From contig NZ_CP132543.1 in assembly GCF_030845195.1 (NCBI RefSeq), forward strand, positions 947,501-1,011,500: a stretch of DNA of 64,000 nt, given 5' to 3'. Source of the stretch: Sanyastnella coralliicola (GTDB taxonomy: Bacteria > Bacteroidota > Bacteroidia > Flavobacteriales_D > Sanyastnellaceae). Each line of letters begins with the position of its first letter. Position 1 is the stretch's first letter. The notes under the pieces were generated by a model. The model was not told where the DNA came from. It made no database searches and saw nothing but the letters and a program-made list of their open reading frames with translations. Below, piece by piece: positions 36,239 to 44,429 of the stretch. The position numbers and the translations under genes are program-made.

Positions 36239-36331
36239 GATAAACTATAATCTATGATCTATAACCTCGACCATTGGAGGCCCAGGATTATTATTAGACG
36301 GTTATCGATTATCGATTATTGTTTTTCGATC
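36239..36331. repeat. AT-type heptamer tracts in inverted pair
   Basis: Words of the TATNATC type (36239-36266) and TTATCGA type (36301-36327) recur with seven-base spacing on either side of a 34-base spacer. They lie between the aat start and the Nudix gene stop. This is the AT-rich version of the heptamer family also seen at 45937-46121. Confidence 0.6.
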
Positions 36332-36336
36332 GGTTG

Positions 36337-36957
36337 TCATGACAGCATTTGCCGTAGTTCGGCCAACATCATCGCAGTGGCACCCCAGATGACATGTTCG
36401 CCTGGTTTGAATGCGCCTACCTTGACATTTCCGAGGTTGGGGATGGAGATGCGTTCTTGTGTGATGGATGATGCATGGAGAAAGGCTTCCAGAGGGTATT
36501 CTAAGATGGCTTCTACTTCGCGTTCGTCTGCGATGAAATCTGGTCGCTCTTCCGCGATAGCGAGATAGGGACGAACAATAAAATTACTAGGAGGGATGTA
36601 GACTTCTGTTAAGGAACCGATGACATCAACCTTCTGAGGGATAATACCAACCTCTTCATTGGCCTCGCGGAGAGCTGTGTCTTCGAGGTCTCGATCAGCA
36701 TCTTCACGCTTGCCGCCGGGAAATGCCACTTGGCCAGAGTGAACTCCATCATAAGTTGGACGAAGAATGAAGTTGAGGTGGGCAATGTTGTCTTTCGGGT
36801 AAACCAAGGCCAACACACCGCCTTCGCGGAATGATTCTCCTTTCGCTCGAACCTCTGAAGCGCCGTCGCGAGCGTATGACATGATTGCTTGGTGGGCTTT
36901 TGCTCCGGGAAGATCCTGAGCAAATGCTGATTGAATGCGGTCTTTCCAGTCCTTCAC
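36337..36957 (-). CDS. Nudix hydrolase, CoA pyrophosphatase-like
   Basis: 206 residues with the Nudix box spanning FPGGKREDADRDLEDTALRE and ANEEVGI (about 84-110). The UPF0035-like context (VAFPGGKRE preceded by FILRPTYDGVHSGQ) fits the NudL/YeaB group that cleaves CoA to phosphopantetheine and 3',5'-ADP. The C-terminus HVIWGATAMML is also typical. Its start faces dapD across a heptamer array. Confidence 0.9.
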   Translation of the reverse strand: MKDWKDRIQSAFAQDLPGAKAHQAIMSYARDGASEVRAKGESFREGGVLALVYPKDNIAHLNFILRPTYDGVHSGQVAFPGGKREDADRDLEDTALREANEEVGIIPQKVDVIGSLTEVYIPPSNFIVRPYLAIAEERPDFIADEREVEAILEYPLEAFLHASSITQERISIPNLGNVKVGAFKPGEHVIWGATAMMLAELRQMLS

Positions 36958-36978
36958 GGTGTAAAGGTAGAGAATCTT

Positions 36979-37041
36979 GTGGTGCGTGGTGCGTGGTTCG
37001 TGGTTCGTGGTTCGTGGTTCGTGGTGGGTAGTTCGTGGTTT
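36979..37041. repeat. Heptamer array GTGGTNN, nine units, in a divergent promoter region
   Basis: Nine phased 7-mers (GTGGTGC, GTGGTTC, GTGGTGG, GTAGTTC, GTGGTTT types) sit between the divergent Nudix and dapD starts (gap 36958-37113). Only one arm is present, so no long hairpin forms here. The array lies where promoter elements for one or both genes would be expected. Confidence 0.9.
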
Positions 37042-37113
37042 ATTTGATTGGGGTGAGGAAAACTCTGTGTGTTTCCTTCTTGTCTCTCGAAAGGGGTTTA
37101 ATAATTTCGCGGC

Positions 37114-37932
37114 ATGGATAATCTACAATCAGTCATTGAAGCGGCATGGGACGATCGTTCATTGCTGTCTTCGGAATCAACACAAGAAGCTATTGGGGAA
37201 GTAATCGAGATGATCGATAAAGGAAAGCTTCGTGTGGCAGAGCCTTTGGCCGATGGTTCTTGGCAGGTAAATGAGTGGGTGAAGAAGGCGGTGGTTCTGT
37301 ATTTCCCGATCCGTAAGATGGAGACGATTGAAGTGGGTCCATTCGAATTCCATGACAAGATGAAGCTTAAGACGAACTACAAAGAATTGGGAGTTCGTGT
37401 TGTGCCTCATGCGATTGCTCGTTATGGTGCCTACGTAGCTTCAGGAGTGATTATGATGCCGAGTTACGTGAACATCGGTGCTTATGTAGATAGCGGTACC
37501 ATGGTTGATACGTGGGCTACGGTAGGGTCATGTGCTCAGATTGGAAAAGACGTTCACCTCAGTGGCGGTGTAGGTATTGGCGGCGTATTGGAGCCTCTTC
37601 AAGCAGCTCCGGTGATCATCGAAGACGGAGCCTTCATTGGTTCGCGTTGCATCATCGTAGAAGGAGTTCATGTCAAGAAAGAAGCGGTACTTGGAGCAAA
37701 CGTCACTTTGACGAAGAGCACACGTATCATTGATGTGACTGGTGATGAGCCTGTAGAATATCGAGGTGTTGTTCCAGAACGATCAGTAGTGATCCCTGGT
37801 TCGGTTCCAAAGGAATTCAATGCTGGAACCTACCATGTGCCAGTAGCGCTGATCATCGGGAAGCGTAAGGAGAGCACAGATAAAAAGACATCGCTGAACG
37901 ATGCGCTTCGTGAGAACGACGTAGCGGTTTAG
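37114..37932 (+). CDS. dapD: Tetrahydrodipicolinate N-succinyltransferase
   Basis: Converts tetrahydrodipicolinate and succinyl-CoA to N-succinyl-2-amino-6-oxopimelate in lysine/meso-DAP synthesis, cytosolic trimer. The N-terminal helical domain (1-95) is followed by a left-handed beta helix with hexapeptide turns, and the CoA/substrate-site segment GVGIGGVLEPLQAAPVIIED at about 150-170 is unmistakable. 272 residues is normal. It overlaps the convergent outer-membrane protein gene by four bases. Confidence 0.97.
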   Translation: MDNLQSVIEAAWDDRSLLSSESTQEAIGEVIEMIDKGKLRVAEPLADGSWQVNEWVKKAVVLYFPIRKMETIEVGPFEFHDKMKLKTNYKELGVRVVPHAIARYGAYVASGVIMMPSYVNIGAYVDSGTMVDTWATVGSCAQIGKDVHLSGGVGIGGVLEPLQAAPVIIEDGAFIGSRCIIVEGVHVKKEAVLGANVTLTKSTRIIDVTGDEPVEYRGVVPERSVVIPGSVPKEFNAGTYHVPVALIIGKRKESTDKKTSLNDALRENDVAV

Positions 37933-39206
37933 AAGTAATGTCCAAGACCCAGAACAATTCCGCGTTGCTGGTCATCCATAGTATTCACTCCGTAATCAAT
38001 TCTTAATACCGCCTGATTTGAACGGGTCCAGATGAGGCGTGTACCTAAACCAACAAAGTGAACCAAGTTTTCATTCATGGTCAGTTGGTCAAAGTCGCCG
38101 CCCGGAGTTCTCCAATTCCCTAGATCTGAGAAACCGACGATTTGTCCAGCGAAATTGCCCTTGGCGAAGAATTGCTGACGGTACTCCAAGTTCAGCACAG
38201 CCACAGCTGTTCCGCGGTCTACGCGATTACCCACACCTCGAATGGTGACCTGACTATCAAGAACGAAAGGAGCGAAGGGTGTTTCGTTGTTGCTAGATAC
38301 TCCTAGTCTTACTCGAGCGGCCAGGTTTCCACCCATGGCTTGCAATCTTCGGAAGTAGAGAATGTCAGCCCAGTAAATCAAGAAAGCATCATAGCCGCTG
38401 TCAATGTCGTCGATAACTTGGAAGTGCTGGTTGATTGACCAACCACCGAAGTTGATAGCATGACGGTTCACGCGATCAATGGAGTGCGTAAGCTTGTAAA
38501 GTACTTTTCGAATCTTAGCGGAAGCAGGAGCTCCTTGAATGAATATATCGTCGCGCTGCTCGTAATCTTCATAAAGAAAGCTCGCACCGGCTTCGAGGAA
38601 ATGACGGTACTTGAATTCTTTGATGATGGTTCCACCAACGGTGTAATTGAGATAACGATAGGTTGATGATAATTCACCGAACTGAAGCGGTTCAAGACTG
38701 GCGTAACGTTGGGCTTCGAATGAATATCCCCAGCGGGTTCCTTTTACGTAAGGTACACGTAAACTGAAGTATCCGTTGTGTTCACCTTGGTTGTTGCGAT
38801 AGAAGGCTGTTCCTTCAATCGAACGGCCGAACAAGCTCAATTCTTTGAGACCGGCTAGGAACCATTGATTGTCTTCGATCCCCCCAAAAGCAACTAAAGG
38901 GATCGTTGTGATCCCTTCTTCCACTTTGATGCGGATATAGTTTTTACCGATGGAGTCAACCTCAGCATTGACCACAGCGGGCAGATTTCGAATGCGCTGC
39001 ACTTTAGACACAATGTCATCGTGCGTATCGCTCGTATCTATTCGAAGGATTTGCAGGAGATGGTCGTCCTTGCACTTTCGGTTTCCAGAAAACTCTACTT
39101 GTACTTGCGCTAGCAGCGATGTCGAAAAACATACCGATAACAAGCACACTAAGCCAAGCTTAAGTGTTGATACGTATACCGAAGTTGATCGTTGCTGCTC
39201 TTCCAT
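37929..39206 (-). CDS. Omp85-family outer-membrane barrel with a single POTRA-like domain
   Basis: 425 residues. A signal segment (about 15-34, ending LLAQ) is followed by one POTRA-like module (about 35-110: VEFSGNRKCKDDHLLQILRI, then LPAVVNAEVDSIGKNYIRIK). The rest is a roughly 16-strand barrel with an IRGVGNR element where Omp85 proteins have VRGF/Y in the conserved loop. It ends in ...GLGHYF with terminal Phe, the barrel-assembly signal. Its role is probably protein or lipid insertion or transport at the outer membrane. It overlaps the DUF547 gene by 47 bases. Confidence 0.82.
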   Translation of the reverse strand: MEEQQRSTSVYVSTLKLGLVCLLSVCFSTSLLAQVQVEFSGNRKCKDDHLLQILRIDTSDTHDDIVSKVQRIRNLPAVVNAEVDSIGKNYIRIKVEEGITTIPLVAFGGIEDNQWFLAGLKELSLFGRSIEGTAFYRNNQGEHNGYFSLRVPYVKGTRWGYSFEAQRYASLEPLQFGELSSTYRYLNYTVGGTIIKEFKYRHFLEAGASFLYEDYEQRDDIFIQGAPASAKIRKVLYKLTHSIDRVNRHAINFGGWSINQHFQVIDDIDSGYDAFLIYWADILYFRRLQAMGGNLAARVRLGVSSNNETPFAPFVLDSQVTIRGVGNRVDRGTAVAVLNLEYRQQFFAKGNFAGQIVGFSDLGNWRTPGGDFDQLTMNENLVHFVGLGTRLIWTRSNQAVLRIDYGVNTMDDQQRGIVLGLGHYF

Positions 39207-40683
39207 TATTCTCTTGCAAGAATGAGTTTGTGAAGTATGTGTAGAGTGCCTCTACTTCAAATTTCCTTGAGAACTGATATTTCGCTCCCAGTCCGCCTTG
39301 ATAAAAGTAATCAAGGTCTGGCGACCACGTTGGTGCAAATCCATTTAATGCATAAATCGTGGTGTTAGGCTCAGGGAAATAACTCAAGATCACCGTTGCT
39401 GGTGTAGTGAACTTGTTAAAATCAGCTTCTTCACGACCGATGTCTTCCCAAAAGATGTCTAGCTCTGTGAACAGGGAAAAAGAAGAACCCAAGGGGAAGT
39501 CATTGAAAATTTGCGTGAAGAGCGTAGGCTTGTTCCAGTCTACGTATGGACTTTCAGCAGTGCCTTCTAAGTCATTTCTCAATGGAATCCATAGCGCGCT
39601 TTGAATAGAGAAGTTCGACCACTTCGGTACAGGAGCCCAGCGGATTTTTGGTCCGATCGTCGCAATTTCACTCCTGGAATTGCGGGCATTTCCTCCAAAG
39701 TTCTCGAAAGGTGAGGCAGGGAAGGCGAAGTTCGTGTACTGGCGGAATCTGATTTCAACACCAGCATTAAAGCGATCGCTCACTCCATAGAGACTGGTGA
39801 TCAGCGTAGTAAAGAAGTTGTCGCGGTTTTGCAGTGTCGTTCCATCTCCTGTCGCCTGCGTATATAGGTTGTTGAATATTTTCGTTTCCGTGCTTCCCTT
39901 GGGGATCGTAGAAGAAACTACATATCGAATCGCGTTGTTTGCTTGCCCTGGATCTCCGTCAGCAGTTCCCACGTTAGTGGAAGCCATCCCATTCAAATTC
40001 CAATCGTATGGAATCGTAGAAATCCTTGCGTCGGTTGGAAGAGGAGAGGTGCGGAAAGAATTGATCCATTCGAGTCGTGCAGCTTTCGAACCGCCAAAGT
40101 CTTTGGCGTACCAATCGAAGATCGCAGACCATGAAATCTCGTTTGAAACAGCACCGTATTGAATCACATTCAGATTGCTCATGGCAGCCGTAGTCACAGC
40201 ATCGAGCTGAGCCTCTAATGTCTCTGGACGAAAAGCCTCACTAATAAGAGGAGGACAACCAATAGCACCACAGACCAAAGCAAAGTGAAGACGCGCATCC
40301 GGAAACTCCTTGAAGAGGATTTCTTTCTCGAGAATGTTCAACGATACTTTCTCCCCATTGTGAATGAACTCTTTGGTCTCGAAGAACTGTCCATCATCTT
40401 GCACAGAAGCAGGAATGCCTCGGCGAATCACACCTTTGATCACCAGTAGGTTGTAACGGTTGATCATGTATGCTTTACGTTCAGCATCCGTGCGCTCAAG
40501 GTTATACCAAGCTTCACCAGCTTCCAACACGTTGTTGAGTTGGAATTCGCTGATCATGGCATAATCAACTCGACCATCCTTCACGTACATCGACATGAAT
40601 TCGTCGGTCTGCGTAAAAAAGTCTTTCTGGGCGTAGCTGGTCATACTTATTACAGCCAGCAAAATGGCGAGTAGGTGCTTCAT
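39160..40683 (-). CDS. DUF547 domain fused to an outer-membrane beta-barrel-like domain
   Basis: 507 residues with a signal peptide (MKHLLAILLAVISMTSYAQ). Residues about 20-215 form DUF547: a RKAYMINRYNLLVIKGVI helix, LNILEKEILFKEFPDARLHF and ALVCGAIGCPPL with a cysteine pair. From about residue 225 the sequence becomes a barrel (many alternating aromatic strands, ending INFGIRINT). DUF547 usually occurs alone, so I read this as a fusion of a periplasmic domain to an outer-membrane anchor. Next to the Omp85 gene and overlapping it. Confidence 0.8.
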   Translation of the reverse strand: MKHLLAILLAVISMTSYAQKDFFTQTDEFMSMYVKDGRVDYAMISEFQLNNVLEAGEAWYNLERTDAERKAYMINRYNLLVIKGVIRRGIPASVQDDGQFFETKEFIHNGEKVSLNILEKEILFKEFPDARLHFALVCGAIGCPPLISEAFRPETLEAQLDAVTTAAMSNLNVIQYGAVSNEISWSAIFDWYAKDFGGSKAARLEWINSFRTSPLPTDARISTIPYDWNLNGMASTNVGTADGDPGQANNAIRYVVSSTIPKGSTETKIFNNLYTQATGDGTTLQNRDNFFTTLITSLYGVSDRFNAGVEIRFRQYTNFAFPASPFENFGGNARNSRSEIATIGPKIRWAPVPKWSNFSIQSALWIPLRNDLEGTAESPYVDWNKPTLFTQIFNDFPLGSSFSLFTELDIFWEDIGREEADFNKFTTPATVILSYFPEPNTTIYALNGFAPTWSPDLDYFYQGGLGAKYQFSRKFEVEALYTYFTNSFLQENNGRAATINFGIRINT

Positions 40684-40750
40684 TTGATTGCTTTGGTCAA
40701 AATTGGAGGTAATAGATCACGTAGAACTCACGGATTGGTAAAGGCTTTTC

Positions 40751-40827
40751 GCCTTAGGCGTTAGGCTATAGGCTTTAGGCGTTAGTGGGGCTATAGCCTA
40801 TGGCCTAACGCCTATAGCCTAGTGGCT
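40751..40827. repeat. Heptamer hairpin (GNNTTAG / ATAGCCT)
   Basis: Five 7-mers of the GCGTTAG type (40751-40785), one 7-base joint, then complementary 7-mers of the ATAGCCT type (40793-40827). The seven-base phase continues through the joint, and the two arms can pair. A second hairpin AGTGGC-TTA-GCCACT straddles the end of the Rof-like gene. The locus lies between the DUF547 start and the Rof-like stop codon. Confidence 0.9.
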
Positions 40828-41062
40828 AAGCCACTGGCTTCATTTCGATGATTCGATCAAGTCGAATTTCGGTGCCGTCTTCTGCTAGGAGAAATTCTTC
40901 TCCATTGAGCGCTCGAAGCGTTTTGATGATTAGTGAGTTCGTTACTGTCTTTTCCCCTTCTTTGTACGTCACAGACAGAAGGGTTCTTCGCATAGCGTAA
41001 ACCTCATAGTGGTCGTATAGACCGCAATCAATAGGTTCGTAGGCCTTCTTGTTCTTTTCCAT
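40826..41062 (-). CDS. Rof-like Rho-binding antiterminator
   Basis: 78 residues with the ROF signature YEPIDCGLYDHYEVYAMRRT near the start and the closing GTEIRLDRIIEMKPV. In E. coli Rof (YaeO) binds Rho hexamer and blocks termination. The length matches. Its final codons and stop are within or adjoining the heptamer hairpin. I assign the family from the PIDC and IRLD motifs. A role in Rho control in Bacteroidota is inferred. Confidence 0.8.
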   Translation of the reverse strand: MEKNKKAYEPIDCGLYDHYEVYAMRRTLLSVTYKEGEKTVTNSLIIKTLRALNGEEFLLAEDGTEIRLDRIIEMKPVA

Positions 41063-41087
41063 GATACAAAAGTAGGCCCCGAGTGTC

Positions 41088-41450
41088 TCATGGATATTCC
41101 GAAAAGATCACAGTTTCGTCCACAATGACTTTTGTGACGTGTCTGGTCTTTTTCCCCGGATCTAATAAAGTAAAGTAATCAGGACAGAAAGTCGTGATTG
41201 ATTCGCCTTCCAGTTGGTAAGCATCTTCTTCGGAAATACCGTATTCAGTTCCCCGATTCATGTAGAATCTGCGTGGATCATCCTTGAGTACAAAGAAAAT
41301 ATCATGGCTTTCAGTGACCCAAACTCGGTCAACGGTACCAGATACTTTTTCGCATTGATCTTCAGGAAGGATGGGAACAGGGCGGAGGGTAAATGCACCC
41401 AACGCAATCACGGCCCCCAGAATGAGGACATTGCGTAAGAGTTTCTTCAT
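41088..41450 (-). CDS. Hypothetical secreted or membrane-anchored protein
   Basis: 120 residues with one N-terminal hydrophobic segment (NVLILGAVIALGAF). The mature part is a small beta-rich domain (EKVSGTVDRVWVTESHDIFF, then FYMNRGTEYGI), perhaps OB-like, with two cysteines. A DPRRFYMNRG element recalls small periplasmic proteins of the phylum. No family named. It is followed by the Rof-like gene on the same strand after 25 bases. Confidence 0.65.
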   Translation of the reverse strand: MKKLLRNVLILGAVIALGAFTLRPVPILPEDQCEKVSGTVDRVWVTESHDIFFVLKDDPRRFYMNRGTEYGISEEDAYQLEGESITTFCPDYFTLLDPGKKTRHVTKVIVDETVIFSEYP

Positions 41451-41505
41451 GATTCAATTAAGTTTTGGTATTGTGAGAACGTAAATCCCTCGTTCCTATT
41501 GCCTT

Positions 41506-42150
41506 TTACATGTAATAGGCGACGTCTCTAAAGACGATTGCAAGTACAAAGAGTGCAAGGAAGATGATACCTAGCCACATGACAATTTTACCTTGCTTTT
41601 GGGCACGTTCAGAGTAAACGTAGTACAATGAACCTTGCTTGTCTTGCTTTTTATAGTACGCTAGTATCCAGCCAATTATAGCACTCACAATTGGAGCGAT
41701 TAGCAAAAGTATATACGCAATAACAATGATCCCGATTTGATCGTTTGGTTCAACGCTATCTTTTTTGTCGTCGATTACCATTGAGGTAATCGGTAGATTC
41801 CGATCCTTGGCGATTTTTGAGCTCAGCGCAATGTCAACTTCGTTCCACTCATCGAAGTCACGAAGAACATCCATGATTTCTTCATCGGTGAATGAATAGA
41901 GGTAATGATCTTCTGGAATATGATGAAGTTCTTTTTCTGCTCTTTCCACCAGAAAATTCATGGCATCTACATATTGATGTCCATCGACAAGCACCTGAAA
42001 TTCCTCGTTGATTTTACTGTTTGAGAAGGTCAAGTCAACCGCACCAGAGTTGTCTGCTACGTAAGCATTCACCCCGTCATCAATTAACTGCTTAGCTAAT
42101 TCTGTGGCTTGCTCACGGTTTTGGTATATGCGAATGAGAGCTTTATTCAT
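41506..42150 (-). CDS. DUF2007-like N-terminal domain with C-terminal membrane hairpin
   Basis: I choose ATG 42150 (MNKALIRIYQNREQATELAK) because it starts the domain. The longer frame from 42207 adds a non-conserved basic stretch. Residues 1-70 resemble the DUF2007 'putative signal transducing' fold (NREQATELAKQLIDDGVNAY, then FQVLVD). Two C-terminal transmembrane segments (about 140-165 and 190-212) follow a linker. The role may be to recruit a soluble sensor to the membrane. Function unknown. Confidence 0.7.
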   Translation of the reverse strand: MNKALIRIYQNREQATELAKQLIDDGVNAYVADNSGAVDLTFSNSKINEEFQVLVDGHQYVDAMNFLVERAEKELHHIPEDHYLYSFTDEEIMDVLRDFDEWNEVDIALSSKIAKDRNLPITSMVIDDKKDSVEPNDQIGIIVIAYILLLIAPIVSAIIGWILAYYKKQDKQGSLYYVYSERAQKQGKIVMWLGIIFLALFVLAIVFRDVAYYM

Positions 42151-42255
42151 GATGATGGCTTTGGCTAAATGTAAGGATGAATCCTTCTTTTTTTCAAGAG
42201 AAGGCAACCCTAAGTAACTTTCTCGTGTCTTACGTCTCCTTTCGATCGTAGAATC

Positions 42256-43467
42256 ATGAAAACAAAACTTGCCAAAAGTTACGTTGACACGTTTAGAGGA
42301 CTGTCAACTGAGGTGTGGTGGCTCGCGCTCATGACATTGATTAACCGCGCTGGAGCGATGGTCATCCCGTTTCTTTCGTTGTATTTGACAGAAGGACTTG
42401 GTTTTACCTATGCTCAAGTTGGGTGGATTATGTCTGCTTTTGGTATTGGTTCAGTTGCCGGTTCATGGTTGGGAGGTAAGCTCACCGATCGCATTGGTAA
42501 CTTCAAAGTGATGGTGATCAGCCTGATCTTTTCAGGTTTATTCTTCATCGGCCTTCAGTTCTTTAGAGAGTTCGAGTGGATCTGTGTTGGTGTCTTTATG
42601 ACGATGCTCGCTACAGATATGTTCCGTCCAGCCATGTTCGTGGCCGTTGGTTTATACAGCAAGCCTGAGAACAAGGCACGGAGTATCTCTTTGATTCGTC
42701 TTGCCATTAACCTTGGTTTCTCTGCAGGTCCGGCCATAGGAGGGTGGATAATCGCCAATATCAGTTACAACGGATTGTTCTGGATCGATGGTGTGACATG
42801 TATGATTGCCGCCTTGGTAATTATGCTTACCCTATCGCCGAAAAGAGCCAAAGTAGTCGACGAGCTAGATGAGTCTAAAAAAGGCTTGCCGGAGCATGAT
42901 GGATTGTTCATGTGGTTCGCATTAGCGATGATGCTGTTCGGCTTTGTCTTCATGCAATACTTCTCTACCGTTCCACTTTACTATGCCGAAGTGAGAGGAT
43001 TGAGTGAGCCTGATATTGGCCTTCTTCTCGCGTTCAACGGTTTGTTGGTTTTTTTAATTGAAATGCCACTAGTAGACTGGTTAGAAAGAAAGAAGGCGGA
43101 TCGACTATTGCTCATGCTTTTCGGAGGACTACTTCTGGTATTCTCTTACCTCGTTCTCAATTGGTTCGGCTGGATGGGAATTCTAGTGGTAGGTATGATC
43201 CTGATGTCTATCGGTGAAATCGTAGCCTTTCCTTTCTCGAATACTTTCGCGATGGAGCGTTCCAAGCGCGGTAAAGCAGGCGCGTACATGGCAATGTATT
43301 CTATCGCGTTCTCGATCTCACACATCTTCGCCCATAACGCTGGTATGCAACTCATTGACAAGGTAGGCTACGAGATGATGCTATATGCGATGGCCGGTCT
43401 TGGCCTCATCTGCTGCCTCATCCTCTTCGCGGTGAAGAATATGCAGGATGCGGAGGTTGACGGTTGA
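42256..43467 (+). CDS. MFS transporter (drug/metabolite efflux type)
   Basis: 403 residues, about twelve TMs. The loop 2-3 motif A is present as GGKLTDRIGNFKV (residues 74-86), and a TM5-like GFSAGPAIGGWI (154-165) fits the MDR/DHA1-type motif C. It is thus an inner-membrane proton-driven exporter of unknown substrate. The last codons (EVDG and the stop) are written in the first units of the GGTTGAC heptamer array. Confidence 0.88.
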   Translation: MKTKLAKSYVDTFRGLSTEVWWLALMTLINRAGAMVIPFLSLYLTEGLGFTYAQVGWIMSAFGIGSVAGSWLGGKLTDRIGNFKVMVISLIFSGLFFIGLQFFREFEWICVGVFMTMLATDMFRPAMFVAVGLYSKPENKARSISLIRLAINLGFSAGPAIGGWIIANISYNGLFWIDGVTCMIAALVIMLTLSPKRAKVVDELDESKKGLPEHDGLFMWFALAMMLFGFVFMQYFSTVPLYYAEVRGLSEPDIGLLLAFNGLLVFLIEMPLVDWLERKKADRLLLMLFGGLLLVFSYLVLNWFGWMGILVVGMILMSIGEIVAFPFSNTFAMERSKRGKAGAYMAMYSIAFSISHIFAHNAGMQLIDKVGYEMMLYAMAGLGLICCLILFAVKNMQDAEVDG

Positions 43468-43640
43468 CGGTGGACGGTAGACGGTTGACGGATGACGGAT
43501 GACGGTAGTCGGTTGACGGTAGACGGTTGACGGACTCGTTTGTAATCACGATCATCCCGCAAACCGCAAACCGCAAACCGCAAACCGCAAACCGCAATCC
43601 GTGTTCCGCGATCCGCATCCCGCGTTCCACATTCCACAGA
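43455..43640. repeat. Composite heptamer locus: GGTNGAC (11 units) and CCGCAAA (12 units)
   Basis: The left arm runs 43455-43531 in exact 7-base steps (GGTTGAC, GGTGGAC, GGTAGAC, GGATGAC). After 25 bases the right arm runs 43557-43640 (CCGCAAA five times, then CCGCAAT, CCGTGTT, CCGCGAT, CCGCATC, CCGCGTT, CCACATT, CCACAGA). GG phase on the left and CC phase on the right allow partial pairing, although the two arms use different 7-mers. The left arm overlaps the end of the MFS gene. Confidence 0.95.
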
Positions 43641-43692
43641 GTTTTGCTGATGGAGGAGAGTCAATTATATTTGCCCTAAACCAGATCAGACC

Positions 43693-44427
43693 ATGGGAAG
43701 AGCATTTGAATACCGCCGTGCGGCGAAGGAAAAGCGTTGGGACAAGATGTCAAAATTGTTCCCGAAACTTGGACGAGCGATTACGGTCGCGGCGAAAGCG
43801 GGTGGAACTGATCCTGATATGAACTCTGCGTTGCGTACGGCGATTGCCAATGCGAAGGCAGAGAACATGCCGAAAGATAATATCAAGGCGGCCATTGATC
43901 GCGCCTCTGGAAAAGATGCGGCTAACTTCACTGAAACCATTTTCGAAGGAAAAGGACCTCACGGTGTGTTGGTCATGGTGGAGACTGCGACGGATAACAA
44001 CAATCGTACAGTGGCAAATGTCAAAGCTTACTTTGGCAAATCTGGTGGACAAATGGTCCCAACAGGTTCATTGGAGTTTATGTTTGATCGCAAAGCCATT
44101 TTCACTTTCGATAAGACGGACGAGATGGACTTAGAAGACATGGAACTGGAATTGATCGATGAAGGCCTTGAAACCATTGAGTTGATTGAGACCGACGAGG
44201 ATGATGACAATCCTGATACAGTCCGTGTCGTTGGAGACTACACGAGCTTTGGTAAACTAAGTTCTGCACTGGAAGAGCGCAGCATCGAAGTGAAGAAAGC
44301 GAACCTTCAGCGTATTCCTAATTCACCAGTTGAGTTTTCTGATGACCAGCTGGAAGAGATCGAAAAGCTCATCGATAAGTTGGAAGACGACGACGATGTG
44401 CAAGCGGTCTTCACGAATATCGCCTAG
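43693..44427 (+). CDS. yebC: YebC/PmpR-family regulator (TACO1-like)
   Basis: 244 residues: [20 protein letters not shown] (the family start has a conserved KW..I/K pattern), [40 protein letters not shown] and [13 protein letters not shown]. Members bind DNA and/or help translate polyproline stretches. The acidic domain (about 150-210) is larger in acidic residues than usual. The glycosyltransferase frame starts two bases after the stop, so the two are probably co-expressed. Confidence 0.93.
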   Translation: MGRAFEYRRAAKEKRWDKMSKLFPKLGRAITVAAKAGGTDPDMNSALRTAIANAKAENMPKDNIKAAIDRASGKDAANFTETIFEGKGPHGVLVMVETATDNNNRTVANVKAYFGKSGGQMVPTGSLEFMFDRKAIFTFDKTDEMDLEDMELELIDEGLETIELIETDEDDDNPDTVRVVGDYTSFGKLSSALEERSIEVKKANLQRIPNSPVEFSDDQLEEIEKLIDKLEDDDDVQAVFTNIA

Positions 44428-44429
44428 CC

